Assembly: GCF_026914285.1 (NCBI RefSeq)
Contig: NZ_CP113864.1
Location: forward strand, 719,501 to 783,500
Direction: 5' to 3'
Source of the DNA: Caldicellulosiruptor naganoensis
Lineage (GTDB): Bacteria > Bacillota > Thermoanaerobacteria > Caldicellulosiruptorales > Caldicellulosiruptoraceae
Length of the DNA: 64,000 nucleotides
A model generated the notes under the pieces. It worked only from the letters and a program-made list of their open reading frames with translations. It was not told the origin of the DNA and made no database searches. Position numbers and translations under genes: made by a program. Of the stretch, positions 27,211-37,718 are shown one piece after another (the first letter of the stretch is position 1; each line of letters begins with the position of its first letter).

Positions 27211-28182
27211 CAGCTTTTATTAATGTGTTCTGAACATTTAAGAAAATACGTTCACATTTTAAACTGCTTCCATGGAAGCAGTTTAAAACAATAAAAATTA
27301 CAAAGTAGTATAACCCAGCATAAAAATTTGAAATGGTAATACTAAGAAATATAAGGTAGACAAGTTTATTCTGAATGATTTCTCCACCACGAAGAATGGT
27401 TTTTCACATAAATACGCAAAATTATTTAAAGAACCACATCCTTGATTAATTTTACGACATACTACTGTCATTGATTGTTTTCTTGAGGGGGTTATTTTCA
27501 ACCACAATATAATGCTTATATATATGCAACTATTCAAATTTTCTATCTGCAGTCACTGTTGCAATCATATCCTGACCAATACGTTTCTTGGACTTTTCTT
27601 TTCAACACGTATCCGATTTTTATGTTTGCTAAAACTATTTTTCAGGATTTGCTAATTTATAGTTCAAGTATTAAAATGAAATTGTATCTGATGTATAATA
27701 GAATTTAGACACTACAGAATGGGTAGTGGTTGAAGAATTACAACGGTAATAAAGCAAGCGAATATGCGTTGACAGCGAAAAGGAAATAAACTAGAGTACT
27801 AAGTGGTAAATGAAAAATAAAGTAAAAGTAAAGAAGCAAGTAACACAAAGTCCATCACTTCATTTTTATAACAGCTTCAATCAGGTGAACATAAGACTTA
27901 AGTTTAAGCTACATTAAATTAGAACGAAAAAAAGTATTCACTATTTACACCTATCGTCAAATAGATAAATGGCAACAACTCAAAGATAGCGAGCAGCAAA
28001 AAATGAAGAAAAGAGATATATAGTGGAAAAAGAAAATAACCTCATTGTTCACAAGCATATTTCGCTGTAACTGTGAAAAGGGAGTACAGATTTTTTGTGA
28101 TTTCTTTGAAATAATTAATGACTCTCATTTCAAGTGCTTATGCAAAGATAAGCAATAGAATGAAGGAGGTAAATGCTAATAT
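27211..28182. other. non-coding stretch with a perfect palindrome, possible second element remnant
   Basis: About 970 bp with no intact gene. The translated stretch NDFSTTKNGFSHKYAKLFKE near 27380 faintly resembles the N-terminal region of IS110-type transposases, but I could not follow it further, so this is only a hint. The last 15 bp carry AAGGAGG for the downstream kinase gene. Confidence 0.4.
27257..27288. repeat. 32-bp perfect palindrome
   Basis: TTTTAAACTGCTTCCA is followed at once by its exact reverse complement, with CCATGG at the centre. There is no T-run next to it, so it is not a standard terminator. It lies just right of the IS256-type remnant. Confidence 0.9.
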
Positions 28183-29802
28183 ATGAAAAAACTTAGCTTG
28201 CAAACAAAAATTACAATTTTAACTACATTAATAGTAATTATATGTCTTACAATTTCTACTGTATTTACCATCAAAAATATAAATGTATCAATAGAAAACC
28301 AAATGGCAAACAATGTTATGAATATTGCCCGCAGTGTTGCTACAGATCCTTTCGTTATTTCTGCCTTTTACATGTCGCACCCGGAAAAGATTTTACAACC
28401 ATATGCTGAACGGATTAGAAAGAACTCTAAGAATATAGAGTTCATCACTATAATTAACATGAAAAGTGTAAGGTATTCTCACCCAAACCCTCAAAATATA
28501 GGCAAAAAATTCGTAGGAGGAGATGAAAAGAGGGCGTTGAAAGGAGAAACATATATATCAAGAGGTATAGGTACATTAGGATCATCACTTAGAGCTTTTA
28601 CTCCAATAATGGACGGCAATAAACAAATAGGGGCTGTAGCGGTTGGTGTTCTTACACGGGATATAAACAAAGTGCAATTGCAGTTAATAAGAAATATCCT
28701 CCTTACTATGATAATATCTATAGGAATTGGAACTGGCGGCGCATACTTTCTTGCTATAAATATAAAAAAAGAAATATTTGGGCTGGAACCTTACCAGATT
28801 GCAAAAATCTTTCAAGAGCGCAATTCAATCTTAGACGCGGTAGTAGAGGGAATAATTGCAATAGATAAAAAAGGAAGGATAACTCTAATAAATGATTCGG
28901 CTAAAAAGATTATTGGCCTCGAAGACAAGGAAGTTATCGGCGAGGAGATAGACAAGATTATACCTGACACAAGATTAAAGATTGTGTTAGATACTGGTAT
29001 TGCGGAATATGATGATGAACAAGTCATAAATGGCATTTCAGTAATAACCAACAGAGTACCTCTTATCGTAAATGGGAAAATTGAAGGAGCTATTGCTAGT
29101 TTTAGACCTAAAACTGACCTTCTATCTCTTGGGGAACAACTTACCGGATACAAACAAATTGTGGATACACTAAGGGCGCAGGCTCATGAATTTATGAATC
29201 ACATGCACGTTGTGGCAGGTCTGATAAAATTAAATCAGTTTGATGAAGCACTAAAATTTGTGTATAACGAAGTAGGAGCGTTACAATATTTTACAGGACA
29301 GATTACAAGAAGTATAAAGGACAGTAAGGTGGCGGCGTTACTACTTGGAAAATACAGTCATGCTTCGGAGCTGGGTGTAAAACTTTATTTGGATGAAGAC
29401 AGTGAGTTGGAAATGGACCATGGTATAGTATCTTCTGGTGACATTGTATCCGTCTTAGGAAATCTCATAGAAAATTCTATAGAAGTACTTTCGGTTGCAG
29501 GGAAAGATGAGAAATTAATCAATGTGTACATTAAAGAAAGACCCACTTATATATTTATAAGGGTTTCTGACAATGGACCTGGCATAGATGAAAACATTTT
29601 TCCACATATATACGACAAAGGTTTTACAACAAAACCATCAGGGAAGGGTTTAGGTCTTTATATTGTGAAGCAGATCGTTGAAAGAAAAGGGGGCGAAATA
29701 GAAGTTAGAACAAGTAGAGGGCAGGGAACAACTTTTATTGTAAAAATCCCTAAAGGTAAAACAAATAGAGTAAAAAGTGAAGAGAGGAGGGATGAATTAT
29801 GA
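28183..29802 (+). CDS. sensor histidine kinase, CitA/DcuS type (di/tricarboxylate sensor)
   Basis: A 539-residue membrane kinase: transmembrane segment at 10-30, extracellular sensor domain of about 140 residues with VRYSHPNPQNIGKKF (a di/tricarboxylate sensor signature), second membrane segment near 170-190, a cytoplasmic PAS domain and a SpoOB-like phospho-acceptor helix LRAQAHEFMNHMHV with His335. An ATPase domain with DNGPGID and GKGLGLYIVKQ follows. Its stop overlaps the regulator start by the 4-bp ATGA. The transporter and malic enzyme genes downstream suggest it senses malate or a related acid. Confidence 0.93.
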   Translation: MKKLSLQTKITILTTLIVIICLTISTVFTIKNINVSIENQMANNVMNIARSVATDPFVISAFYMSHPEKILQPYAERIRKNSKNIEFITIINMKSVRYSHPNPQNIGKKFVGGDEKRALKGETYISRGIGTLGSSLRAFTPIMDGNKQIGAVAVGVLTRDINKVQLQLIRNILLTMIISIGIGTGGAYFLAINIKKEIFGLEPYQIAKIFQERNSILDAVVEGIIAIDKKGRITLINDSAKKIIGLEDKEVIGEEIDKIIPDTRLKIVLDTGIAEYDDEQVINGISVITNRVPLIVNGKIEGAIASFRPKTDLLSLGEQLTGYKQIVDTLRAQAHEFMNHMHVVAGLIKLNQFDEALKFVYNEVGALQYFTGQITRSIKDSKVAALLLGKYSHASELGVKLYLDEDSELEMDHGIVSSGDIVSVLGNLIENSIEVLSVAGKDEKLINVYIKERPTYIFIRVSDNGPGIDENIFPHIYDKGFTTKPSGKGLGLYIVKQIVERKGGEIEVRTSRGQGTTFIVKIPKGKTNRVKSEERRDEL

Positions 29803-30464
29803 TTAACGTGCTCATCGTTGAGGATGATCCCATGGTGGCTATGGTGAATAAAAAATATGTGGATATGTTAGAGGGGTTTGCTGTAGTAGGAATAGCAAGA
29901 AATGCAGAAGAAGCTAAAGAGTATTTAAAAAAGAGAAAAGTAGATTTGCTTTTACTCGATGTTTATATGCCGAATGAGAATGGCATAGAGATATTGAAAC
30001 AAATTAGAAAGGATGGATATAAACTGGATGTGATAATGGTTACAGCCGACAATCACAACAAAGATATAGAGGAGGCACTACGGTATGGTGTTGTAGATTA
30101 TCTAATAAAACCGTTTGAGTTCTCAAGACTCAAAGCGGCTTTATTTAACTATCTTTATAGGTGTGAAAAAATTAAAAGTGGCAATAATCTCACTCAGGAA
30201 GAACTGGATTTTTTATTGAGACCAGGGAATGTACAATACAATGAGAAGAAGGGGTTTGACAGAAGAACAATGGAAAAAATAATTGAGGTTTTAAAGGCTT
30301 ACGGCAGACCGGTTTCTTCTGAGGAAATTGCCAAAAATTTAAATATCTCACGTGTGACGGCGAAGAAATATCTTGACTATATGGAAGAACAGGGGATGGT
30401 GAAAAGTAAAATGCAATACGGCGGGGCGGGGAGACCAGTTACTCTTTATTATTACATATTTTGA
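29799..30464 (+). CDS. response regulator, CitB/DcuR type
   Basis: A 221-residue regulator with an N-terminal receiver (Glu8, Asp9, Asp10; phospho-acceptor Asp54 in LLLDVYMPN; LIKPF) and a C-terminal winged-helix-like DNA-binding part (SSEEIAKNLNISRVTAKKYLDYMEEQG) typical of the CitB family. It is translationally coupled to the kinase gene. The likely target is the carboxylate transporter promoter about 0.9 kb downstream. Confidence 0.93.
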   Translation: MINVLIVEDDPMVAMVNKKYVDMLEGFAVVGIARNAEEAKEYLKKRKVDLLLLDVYMPNENGIEILKQIRKDGYKLDVIMVTADNHNKDIEEALRYGVVDYLIKPFEFSRLKAALFNYLYRCEKIKSGNNLTQEELDFLLRPGNVQYNEKKGFDRRTMEKIIEVLKAYGRPVSSEEIAKNLNISRVTAKKYLDYMEEQGMVKSKMQYGGAGRPVTLYYYIF

Positions 30465-31296
30465 CATTGATTATTGACATCTTTGGTTTAAATACTAAAA
30501 TTGAACTTTTTTAACTTGTAGGACAGATATTTTTAACATGGATGTTAAATTACTAATTATTTTACATAAATTCAAAAATTTGTAGATCTCACCTTTTTGA
30601 TATAGGTTTATATTGAATAGGTAAATTGCTGTTCAAAAACTTTGAAAGTTTGGCTTGCCTTACTCAGAGGAGAAAATAACTAAAATCAAAAATGGTCTTC
30701 ACAACGAACTCCTGCTTTCTAAACAGTGAGAACTGTGTAAGAAGTATCTTTGCACCTAATTAATGGCTAGAATAATGACAAATTGTAAAGAGGAAAAGAA
30801 GGTACCTTTTATTTAATACTTGCTTACAAAATATTACAATTCTATAAATTACACTATGGATTATATAAATATAGCTTTACACACTTTTGTTTGCACAATA
30901 TTTCAAAAAATTTGATAATTTGGTTTATCTTTATACTTATCGTTTGTTTAAATTTCATAATCTTCATCTATTCTGTATTCTAATTTCCTCAAACTGTTTA
31001 ACTTGTTTTTTACTGTGTAAACAAAACAAGCCTATTTATATTTACATACGTTTAAGTTTCTTTGGGCATTCCTCATTATTGCTTTCTTTGATTTTAAAGC
31101 TTTAATTGTCCTTTCAATTGTTGGAAAAACTTTCTAAATATTTTTGTGCTTTTATAAAAGCTATTTTCCATTCTTTTTTCATCTGGTTTTGCACTTCTTA
31201 CTATAACTTTATCTCAAAAAACGTTCGGCAACCTATCTATTACTTTTATCTTAGACTTTAATTATTTACGTAATTGCTTTAAATATTTAAATAAAC
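30465..31296. other. long intergenic region without a recognisable gene
   Basis: About 830 bp, very AT-rich, with frequent stops. A possible promoter, TTGACA at 30474 and TAAAAT at 30496, lies just after the response regulator gene, with nothing obvious to transcribe for 860 bp. A 72-codon frame at 30887 has no ribosome site and looks like chance. Confidence 0.5.
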
Positions 31297-31326
31297 TTGA
31301 GTATTTCTCTCTGAAAGTGCTATATT
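31297..31326 (+). promoter_or_regulatory. promoter for the carboxylate transporter gene
   Basis: TTGAGT at 31297-31302, an 18-bp spacer and TATATT at 31321-31326, about 40 bp before the start codon. Confidence 0.55.
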
Positions 31327-31366
31327 CTATCTAGCATAACAACAGATAAAAAGGAGGATAGTTTAT

Positions 31367-32644
31367 ATGACCAAAGAAGGATTTAAAATTGCTGGTTTTT
31401 CATTATCTATTTTCTTAATTCTTACAATTATAATTTTTGCTAGTGTTTATTTAAATCTTTTGCCATCCAATATGGTAGGTGCCTTCGGCTTTATGATAGT
31501 GATTGGTGCCATATTGTGGGAGATAGGAAATCGACTTCCTATAATAAAAGACTACCTGGGTGGAGCTCCAATCGTTATTATATTTGGTACCGCTGCACTT
31601 GTTATGTTTAAGCTGCTGCCAGAAGGAACGATTAAAACTGTAAACGACTTTATGAAGACAAGTAACTTCCTGGACTTTTATATCGCTGCTTTAATCACAG
31701 GTAGCATATTGGGGATGGATAGGAGACTTTTAATAAACGCTGGCGCTAGATATTTCCCTGCACTTTTTGGAGGAATTATAGCTTCCCTTGGGCTTGTGTC
31801 GATTGTAGGGAAGCTAATAGGATATGGATGGAAAGAGGCTCTCCTCTATATAGGCATACCTATCATGGGAGGGGGAATGGGTGCAGGTGCTGTTCCTATG
31901 TCCAAGATATATGGTGGAGTCTTGAATCAGGATCCTACTTCTATATTGTCGCGGATGGTTCCAGCTGTAGCTCTTGGGAATGCTCTTGCTATCATTGCAG
32001 CAGGTATGTTGGACAGAATTGGAAAAATGAGGCCACAATTAACTGGAAATGGTAGAATAATGCCATCACAGGATATAAACATCGAAACAGAGAAAAAGTT
32101 TGGTCTCGACCTTACAATGATGGGTATGGGTATGCTTATGTCATGTACTTTCTACGTCCTTGGGAACATAATTGGTAACTTTGTGCCTTCAATACATCCA
32201 TTTGCGTGGATGATAATTTCCGTTGCGGTAGCAAAAATTTTAGGACTTTTACCAGAGAAACTTGAACAAGCTGCCAGTCAGTGGTATCAATTTGTTGTGA
32301 ACTATTGGACTGCTGCACTACTCGTAGGGATAGGCATAAGTTATACAAATCTTGCAGACATCATTGCAGCTATGTCATGGCAATACATACTTCTTGTTTG
32401 TGCAACTGTGGTAGGGGCTATTTTAGGTACGTGGATTATAGGCAAATGGGTCGGGTTTTATCCTATAGAAGCTTCAATAACTGCTGGACTGTGCATGGCT
32501 AATATGGGTGGTACAGGAGATGTTGCTGTGCTCTCTGCGTGCAAGAGGATGGAACTTATGCCATTTGCCCAGATATCTTCTCGCATCGGAGGAGCTATTA
32601 TGCTCATAATCGGTGGATTTTTAGTAAGTCTAATCGGAAAATAG
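31367..32644 (+). CDS. 2-hydroxycarboxylate transporter (CitS/MaeN/MleP family)
   Basis: A 425-residue membrane protein with about eleven hydrophobic segments. Two GGxG reentrant-loop motifs, typical of the 2HCT family, are visible: IMGGGMGAGAVPMSKIYG and ANMGGTGDVAVLSACKRM. Such proteins import citrate or malate with Na+ or H+, or exchange malate for lactate. The malic enzyme gene downstream makes malate the best guess. AAGGAGG precedes the ATG. The start overlaps nothing and the gene has its own promoter. Confidence 0.92.
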   Translation: MTKEGFKIAGFSLSIFLILTIIIFASVYLNLLPSNMVGAFGFMIVIGAILWEIGNRLPIIKDYLGGAPIVIIFGTAALVMFKLLPEGTIKTVNDFMKTSNFLDFYIAALITGSILGMDRRLLINAGARYFPALFGGIIASLGLVSIVGKLIGYGWKEALLYIGIPIMGGGMGAGAVPMSKIYGGVLNQDPTSILSRMVPAVALGNALAIIAAGMLDRIGKMRPQLTGNGRIMPSQDINIETEKKFGLDLTMMGMGMLMSCTFYVLGNIIGNFVPSIHPFAWMIISVAVAKILGLLPEKLEQAASQWYQFVVNYWTAALLVGIGISYTNLADIIAAMSWQYILLVCATVVGAILGTWIIGKWVGFYPIEASITAGLCMANMGGTGDVAVLSACKRMELMPFAQISSRIGGAIMLIIGGFLVSLIGK

Positions 32645-33140
32645 GATTATAAAAAATATGGAGACGCTAAAGTAAGTTGTTGTGGGAACATTTTAATATC
32701 ACTCGATTCTGTTGTCATAGTAACACAAATAGGTGTTTAAAAAAAAGACGTGAAGAGTACCATTTCTGTAAGGTGTAAAAGTAAAAATTAGACAAGTTTG
32801 AAAATGTCGATTTTTTCTGAAAATGTACAAGTACTACTTTCTTTGCATTCAAGAAGTATTTTGTAATAACTCTAATAATCTTATAACGTTTACACGTAAA
32901 TGAAAGAGGTTCCACAATAATAGAGGTAATAAAATTTATTAAAGTATCACGACCGAAGTGGGTAACACGGCAATCTCATCTTCAAGAAAGAAGAAAAGAT
33001 ACAAAAGTGTGACAATTGTAATTTAGAAAATCTTTTGTAAAAAAGAATCTTTAGAATTTTTAAACAGTAAACAAGGCTAGAAAGATTAGTAACAAAAACA
33101 TTACTTTTTCTAATTTGAAGAAATCAGGAGGTGTTAAAAA
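32645..33140. other. intergenic region between transporter and malic enzyme genes
   Basis: About 500 bp with no recognisable gene, RNA or clear terminator. The last part holds CAGGAGG before the malic enzyme gene. The distance is unusual for an expected operon pair. Confidence 0.5.
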
Positions 33141-34352
33141 ATGGACATAAGAGAAGAGGCATTGAAGCTTCACAGGGAAAATAAAGGTAAGATAGAAGTG
33201 ATAAGCAAGGTGTCGGTAAAAAATTCAGTTGATTTAAGCTTAAGCTATACTCCAGGGGTTGCCGAGCCCTGCAAGGAAATAAAAGCCAACCCTGAGCTTG
33301 CTTATGAGTACACTGTAAAAAGCCATATGGTAGCTGTAGTTACAGATGGTTCGGCAGTATTAGGGCTTGGGAATATTGGGAGTTTAGCCGCAGCGCCTGT
33401 TATGGAAGGAAAGTGCATTTTATTTAAGATTTTTGGCGGTGTTGATGCATTTCCTATCTGCCTTGATACCCAGGACGTGGAGGAAATCATTTCTACTGTA
33501 AAGAATATTTCACCAATATTTGGAGGAATAAACCTGGAAGATATTTCAGCGCCCAGGTGCTTTGAGATAGAAAAAAGATTAAAAGAAGAACTAGATATTC
33601 CAGTTTTTCATGATGACCAGCATGGTACAGCGGTTGTTGTTCTTGCTGCTGTGATGAATGCCCTTAAAATCGTGGGTAAGGAAATAAAAGATGTGACTGT
33701 AGTTATAAATGGTGCTGGAGCTGCAGGAATTGCTACCGCACGGCTTTTGCTAAAGGTTGGTGTAAAGGATATTATTCTATGCGATAGAAAAGGAATAATA
33801 TATAAAGGTAGAGAAGGAAACGATTGGAGTAAAGAAGAAATTGCGCAGCTGACAAATAAAAGTTTAATAAAAGGGAAGCTCAATGACGCTTTAATGGAGG
33901 CTGACATATTTATTGGTGTATCAGGACCGAGCGTACTTACTAAAGAAATGGTTGCATCTATGAAAAAAGATCCTATAGTCCTTGCTTTGGCAAATCCTGT
34001 ACCTGAAATATGGCCTGATGAAGCAAAGGCTGGTGGAGCAAAAGTTGTGGGTACTGGGAGGTCTGATTTTCCAAACCAAGTGAACAATGTTCTTGCTTTT
34101 CCTGGGATATTCAGAGGAGCACTTGAGGTCAGAGCAAGGGAGATTAACGAGGATATGAAAATTGCAGCAGCTACTGCTATAGCAGATCTTGTAGGAGAAG
34201 AGTTTAGTGCTGAGAATATCCTTCCAAAGGCTTTTGATAAGAGAGTAGCAGCCCATGTTGCATCTAGCGTAGCAAGAGCTGCTATGGACTCTGGTGTTGC
34301 TAGGTTGTCAATAGACCCGGACGAATTAAGGGAGAGAATGCTCAACTCATAG
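33141..34352 (+). CDS. malic enzyme (malate dehydrogenase, oxaloacetate-decarboxylating)
   Basis: A 403-residue short-form bacterial malic enzyme, which converts malate to pyruvate and CO2 with reduction of NAD(P). Family marks are SLSYTPGVAEPCKEI, GLGNIGSLAAAPVMEGK, FHDDQHGTAVVVLAA and the nucleotide fold VINGAGAAGIATARLLL. It lacks the phosphotransacetylase-like C-terminal extension of long forms. Together with the sensor, regulator and transporter genes it forms a malate uptake and oxidation set. Preference for NAD or NADP is not assigned. Confidence 0.94.
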   Translation: MDIREEALKLHRENKGKIEVISKVSVKNSVDLSLSYTPGVAEPCKEIKANPELAYEYTVKSHMVAVVTDGSAVLGLGNIGSLAAAPVMEGKCILFKIFGGVDAFPICLDTQDVEEIISTVKNISPIFGGINLEDISAPRCFEIEKRLKEELDIPVFHDDQHGTAVVVLAAVMNALKIVGKEIKDVTVVINGAGAAGIATARLLLKVGVKDIILCDRKGIIYKGREGNDWSKEEIAQLTNKSLIKGKLNDALMEADIFIGVSGPSVLTKEMVASMKKDPIVLALANPVPEIWPDEAKAGGAKVVGTGRSDFPNQVNNVLAFPGIFRGALEVRAREINEDMKIAAATAIADLVGEEFSAENILPKAFDKRVAAHVASSVARAAMDSGVARLSIDPDELRERMLNS

Positions 34353-35714
34353 GTATGCAAATGAATTTTAAACTAAGAGAAAAAAGAGAGTAATATAAAA
34401 GAAGAAAAGAGCAAAATAAATAACGACACAAATGAAAAGTATCAAAAAAAATTTACGAGAATTTCTTGGTTTGGTGTGCCTTATAAATTTGATGTTTGCT
34501 AATTATTACCAAATAGCAGAGAAACTGAATAGATGGCTCAGGGATTATCGATTGCCATGATTAACCTAAATAAAGTATTCTTAAGTACTTGAGATTATCT
34601 ACCTAATATCGATGCATAATGATGCTGACATATATTTAGCAAACAACAACTTCATTATATTAAACTTTCTGATATTTCCAATTTCAACGATGACAATGAC
34701 AAGGACATTTTTAATACGAGGGCAGTAACTAAAGGTTGGTACTAAAGCCCTTAAGCTGTTTTTTTATATTTTGCATGACTTTTTTTTTGGGTTGTAAGTC
34801 TATGAAGTGAATGTTTTTAAGTATTATAGAGAAAATTATGTTTTTCGCTTTTTCAAAGTTAGGATATGCCTGATGACTCTGTTAGTAGCTGTTTTTGAAA
34901 TCTTAACAATTTATGCTAGTTCAGAAAGTCTGTTGTTACTATTTTTGTCGGTAAAGGTTTGTTGAATTGTTAAGAAGTAACGGAAGCAATATCTGTGAGA
35001 GTAAAACTTTTGGCTATACTTAAAAGAAGATTTATGTTACTAAAAAAGACACTCCTTATGGTAAGTTTAAGAAATTTAATGGAATAAGATTTAGGGCTTT
35101 GTTTTTAGTTGGCTAAGATATGGAAAGTGAGAATGTATATAAAGAGGTCTTTATGGTACGGCATATCTTAAATCTGACAGAGAAATTGGTGCTGGTTGGT
35201 TGGACTTGACATATTCAGTAATAACAATTTGTGTTGGTGTAATCTGTTTTAGAGAGAGGCTGGAAATTTCATAAAATTTTGCGGAAATTAATGATATTTT
35301 AAATAAGAGAGTGTTTCTCTTTGATGTAACTGCAAACCTTTAAACTGTATCGAGATTTAAAAGGAGACAATAGCTCTTTAAGTAATTTGCTGGTTAGAAA
35401 TTAGAAAATATGGAGTTGATTACAAATATACTGAAGAGTGGCAATGAGAGAAAGACAGTGTGAAATAAACTGGGAATGATAACGTAGAGACATGGTTTTA
35501 GACGATAAGGCCCTGCCGCAATATAGTATAAAAGTGAAATTACTGATTTCTGGTTAAATTAAAAAAGTAACAAAGAATTAGGCAGCATTTAAGGATATGT
35601 GAAGGAGAGTGAAAAAGCATATAATTTCTTAAATACAATATACTTTTGCAAAGATTTTTCCCAAAACGCTTGATAATATCTGAGTAAAGAAATACTTTTA
35701 AAAAAATTGTAGTG
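34353..35714. other. long decayed or non-coding region
   Basis: About 1.36 kb with dense stop codons in all frames. Short in-frame stretches suggest an old gene, but none matches a family I know. No RNA fold or terminal repeat was recognised. Confidence 0.5.
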
Positions 35715-35723
35715 TGGTATAAT
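35715..35723 (+). promoter_or_regulatory. possible extended -10 element before the decarboxylase gene
   Basis: TGGTATAAT, an extended -10, lies about 50 bp before the start. The -35 region is poor. Confidence 0.4.
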
Positions 35724-35774
35724 TATCATTCAGAAAATTAAAAAATATAAAGGATGGAGGCAGGGCAGAATAAG

Positions 35775-37235
35775 GTGACAAAGGAGGACCAGAGCAAAAC
35801 ACCCCTTTTTGATGCTGTAAAAAGACACATTTAGAAAAACATCATCCCATTTCATGTGCCAGGTCACAAGTATGGCAGAGGATTGAAGGAGTTTACCGAT
35901 TTTGTTGGACAGAACGTCATGTTAATGGACCTAAATGGCATGGAAGATTTGGACAATCCAAACAATCCGATTGGAGTTATCTACGAGGCAGAAAAGCTTT
36001 TTGCAAGTGCATTTGGTGCTCAATATGCCTACTTCTTAGTAAACGGTACAACAGCTGGTGTGCAGACAATGATAATGTCAGCTTGTGAGCCTGGTGATGA
36101 GATTATCTTGCCCCGAAATGCGCACAAGAGCGCGTTTGGTGGAATAATCCTAAGCGGGGCAATTCCTGTATATGTACAGCCAGAGGTAAATGAAAAGCTT
36201 GGTATTACAATGGGTGTGACAGTAGAGAACGTCAAAAAGGCTATTTTGAAGCATCCTCATGCAAAGGCTGTGTTTGTTATTAATCCAACATACTATGGTA
36301 TAGCAAGTGATTTAAAGTCTATAACTCGAACTGCACACAAATTTGGTATGGCAGTTCTGGTTGATGAAGCGCATGGTGCTCATATGGGCTTTCACAATGA
36401 TTTTCCACTGACCGCCATGGAAGTTGGCGCTGATATGAGCGCTGTGTCAACACACAAGACGGGTGGGTCACTTACTCAAAGCTCAGTACTTCTTTTGCGA
36501 GGTCACAGGATTCAACCTGAGACAGTAAGGCAAATTTTGAACCTTACAATGACAACGAGCTCATCCTATATCTTGATGTGTTCAATTGACGTTGCACGAA
36601 AACAGCTTGCTATGTATGGTGAAGAGATGTTAGAAGAGACTTTGAGACTTGCCAGGATGGCAAGAGAGGAAATAAACAAGATTGAAGGACTTTATGCATT
36701 TGGCAAAGAGCTTATTGGAACACCTGGTGTTTATGACTTTGATGAGACAAAGCTTGGAATCAATGTCAGAAGGCTTGGAATTACTGGTTATGAAGCTGAA
36801 AGAATTTTAAGAGAGGAGTACAATATACAGATAGAGATGTCTGACCTTTACAATATTTTGGCAGTAATTACTTTAGGTGATACACAAGAGAGTGTGGAAA
36901 AGCTAATTGAAGCGCTGCGTGATATGGCAAAGAAACTTGGTGTAAAAGATGTAAAGACTCCAACAATAGTGCTTCACTCACCACAGGTTATTGTTTCGCC
37001 ACGTGATGCCTTTTATAGTTCAAAGAAGGTTGTTGAGCTTGACAATGCAGTTGGTGAGATTTCGGGCGAAATGGTGATGGCATATCCGCCGGGAATACCA
37101 CTAATTTTGCCTGGGGAGAGAATAACAAAAGACCTTGTAGATTACATTAAACTTCTGAAAGAGGAGGACTGTCAGCTTCAGGGCACTGCTGACCCATATG
37201 TCAATACAATTAGAGTTTTAGGTACTGCTGATTGA
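35775..37235 (+). pseudogene. Orn/Lys/Arg decarboxylase with in-frame TAG near the 5' end
   Basis: A fold-type I PLP decarboxylase (arginine/lysine/ornithine, SpeA/YaaO-like). From GTG 35775 the frame reads QSKTPLFDAVKRHI, then TAG at 35832-35834, then KNIIPFHVPGHKYGRG. That is the normal family N-terminus interrupted by one stop at codon 20. An in-frame ATG at 35754 gives the same reading. Downstream the 459-codon frame is intact, with DEAHGAH and the PLP lysine in STHKTGGS (Lys228 counted from 35775). Restart at the GTG at 35856 (HVPGHK) would lose about 27 residues and has no ribosome site. It is either a recent nonsense mutation or a sequencing error. Confidence 0.8.
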
Positions 37236-37253
37236 GAAAAGTCTAGTGAGTAA

Positions 37254-37685
37254 GTGACTTTTAGAATTCATTCAAGAGAGAGTGTTGATGAATTGCTTAG
37301 TCCTTTAGTATATGCTTATATCGGCGATGCAGTGTATGAGTTATATGTAAGAAATAAAGTGATATCCGAGAATCCTGATTTGACTCCTTATCTTTACTAC
37401 TTGAAAACTACTATGTATGTTCGGGCTTCAAGTCAAGCAGTAGCTATAAAAAAATTGTATGAAAAGCTTGACGAAAATGAAAAAAGGATTGTAAAGAGAG
37501 GCAGGAATGCGAAGACTAAAACCATTTCCAAGAATGCTAAGTTGAGTGATTATAAATATGCTACAGCACTTGAAACATTAATTGGTTATTTGTATTTAGA
37601 AAACAATATTGAAAGATTGGAGTATATTCTTTCTCAAGTGTATGAAATAATAACTCAAGAGTACCAAACGAGTAAAAACAACTAA
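37254..37685 (+). CDS. mrnC: Mini-ribonuclease III
   Basis: A 143-residue RNase III catalytic domain without the double-stranded RNA-binding domain. In Bacillus it matures 23S rRNA ends. Marks are LVYAYIGDAVYELYVR with the catalytic Asp, KRGRNAKTKT and YKYATALETLIGYLYL. It starts with GTG, 18 bp after the decarboxylase frame; the ribosome site is weak. In other Firmicutes mrnC usually sits near cysS and rlmB, so its neighbour here differs although rlmB is 4.4 kb away. Confidence 0.9.
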   Translation: MTFRIHSRESVDELLSPLVYAYIGDAVYELYVRNKVISENPDLTPYLYYLKTTMYVRASSQAVAIKKLYEKLDENEKRIVKRGRNAKTKTISKNAKLSDYKYATALETLIGYLYLENNIERLEYILSQVYEIITQEYQTSKNN

Positions 37686-37718
37686 TTTTAGTATTAATCT
37701 TGAAAGGATTGATAAAAA

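Noticed and set aside
27257-27288. Palindrome as a rho-independent terminator
   Set aside because: There is no T-run on either side and no loop at the centre.
30887-31105. 72-codon open frame between response regulator and transporter genes
   Set aside because: No ribosome site, no family likeness and it is in AT-rich DNA where such frames are common by chance.
35832-35834. TAG in the decarboxylase read as pyrrolysine or another recoded amino acid
   Set aside because: No pyl genes are in view, the position is not catalytic, and a simple nonsense change explains it.
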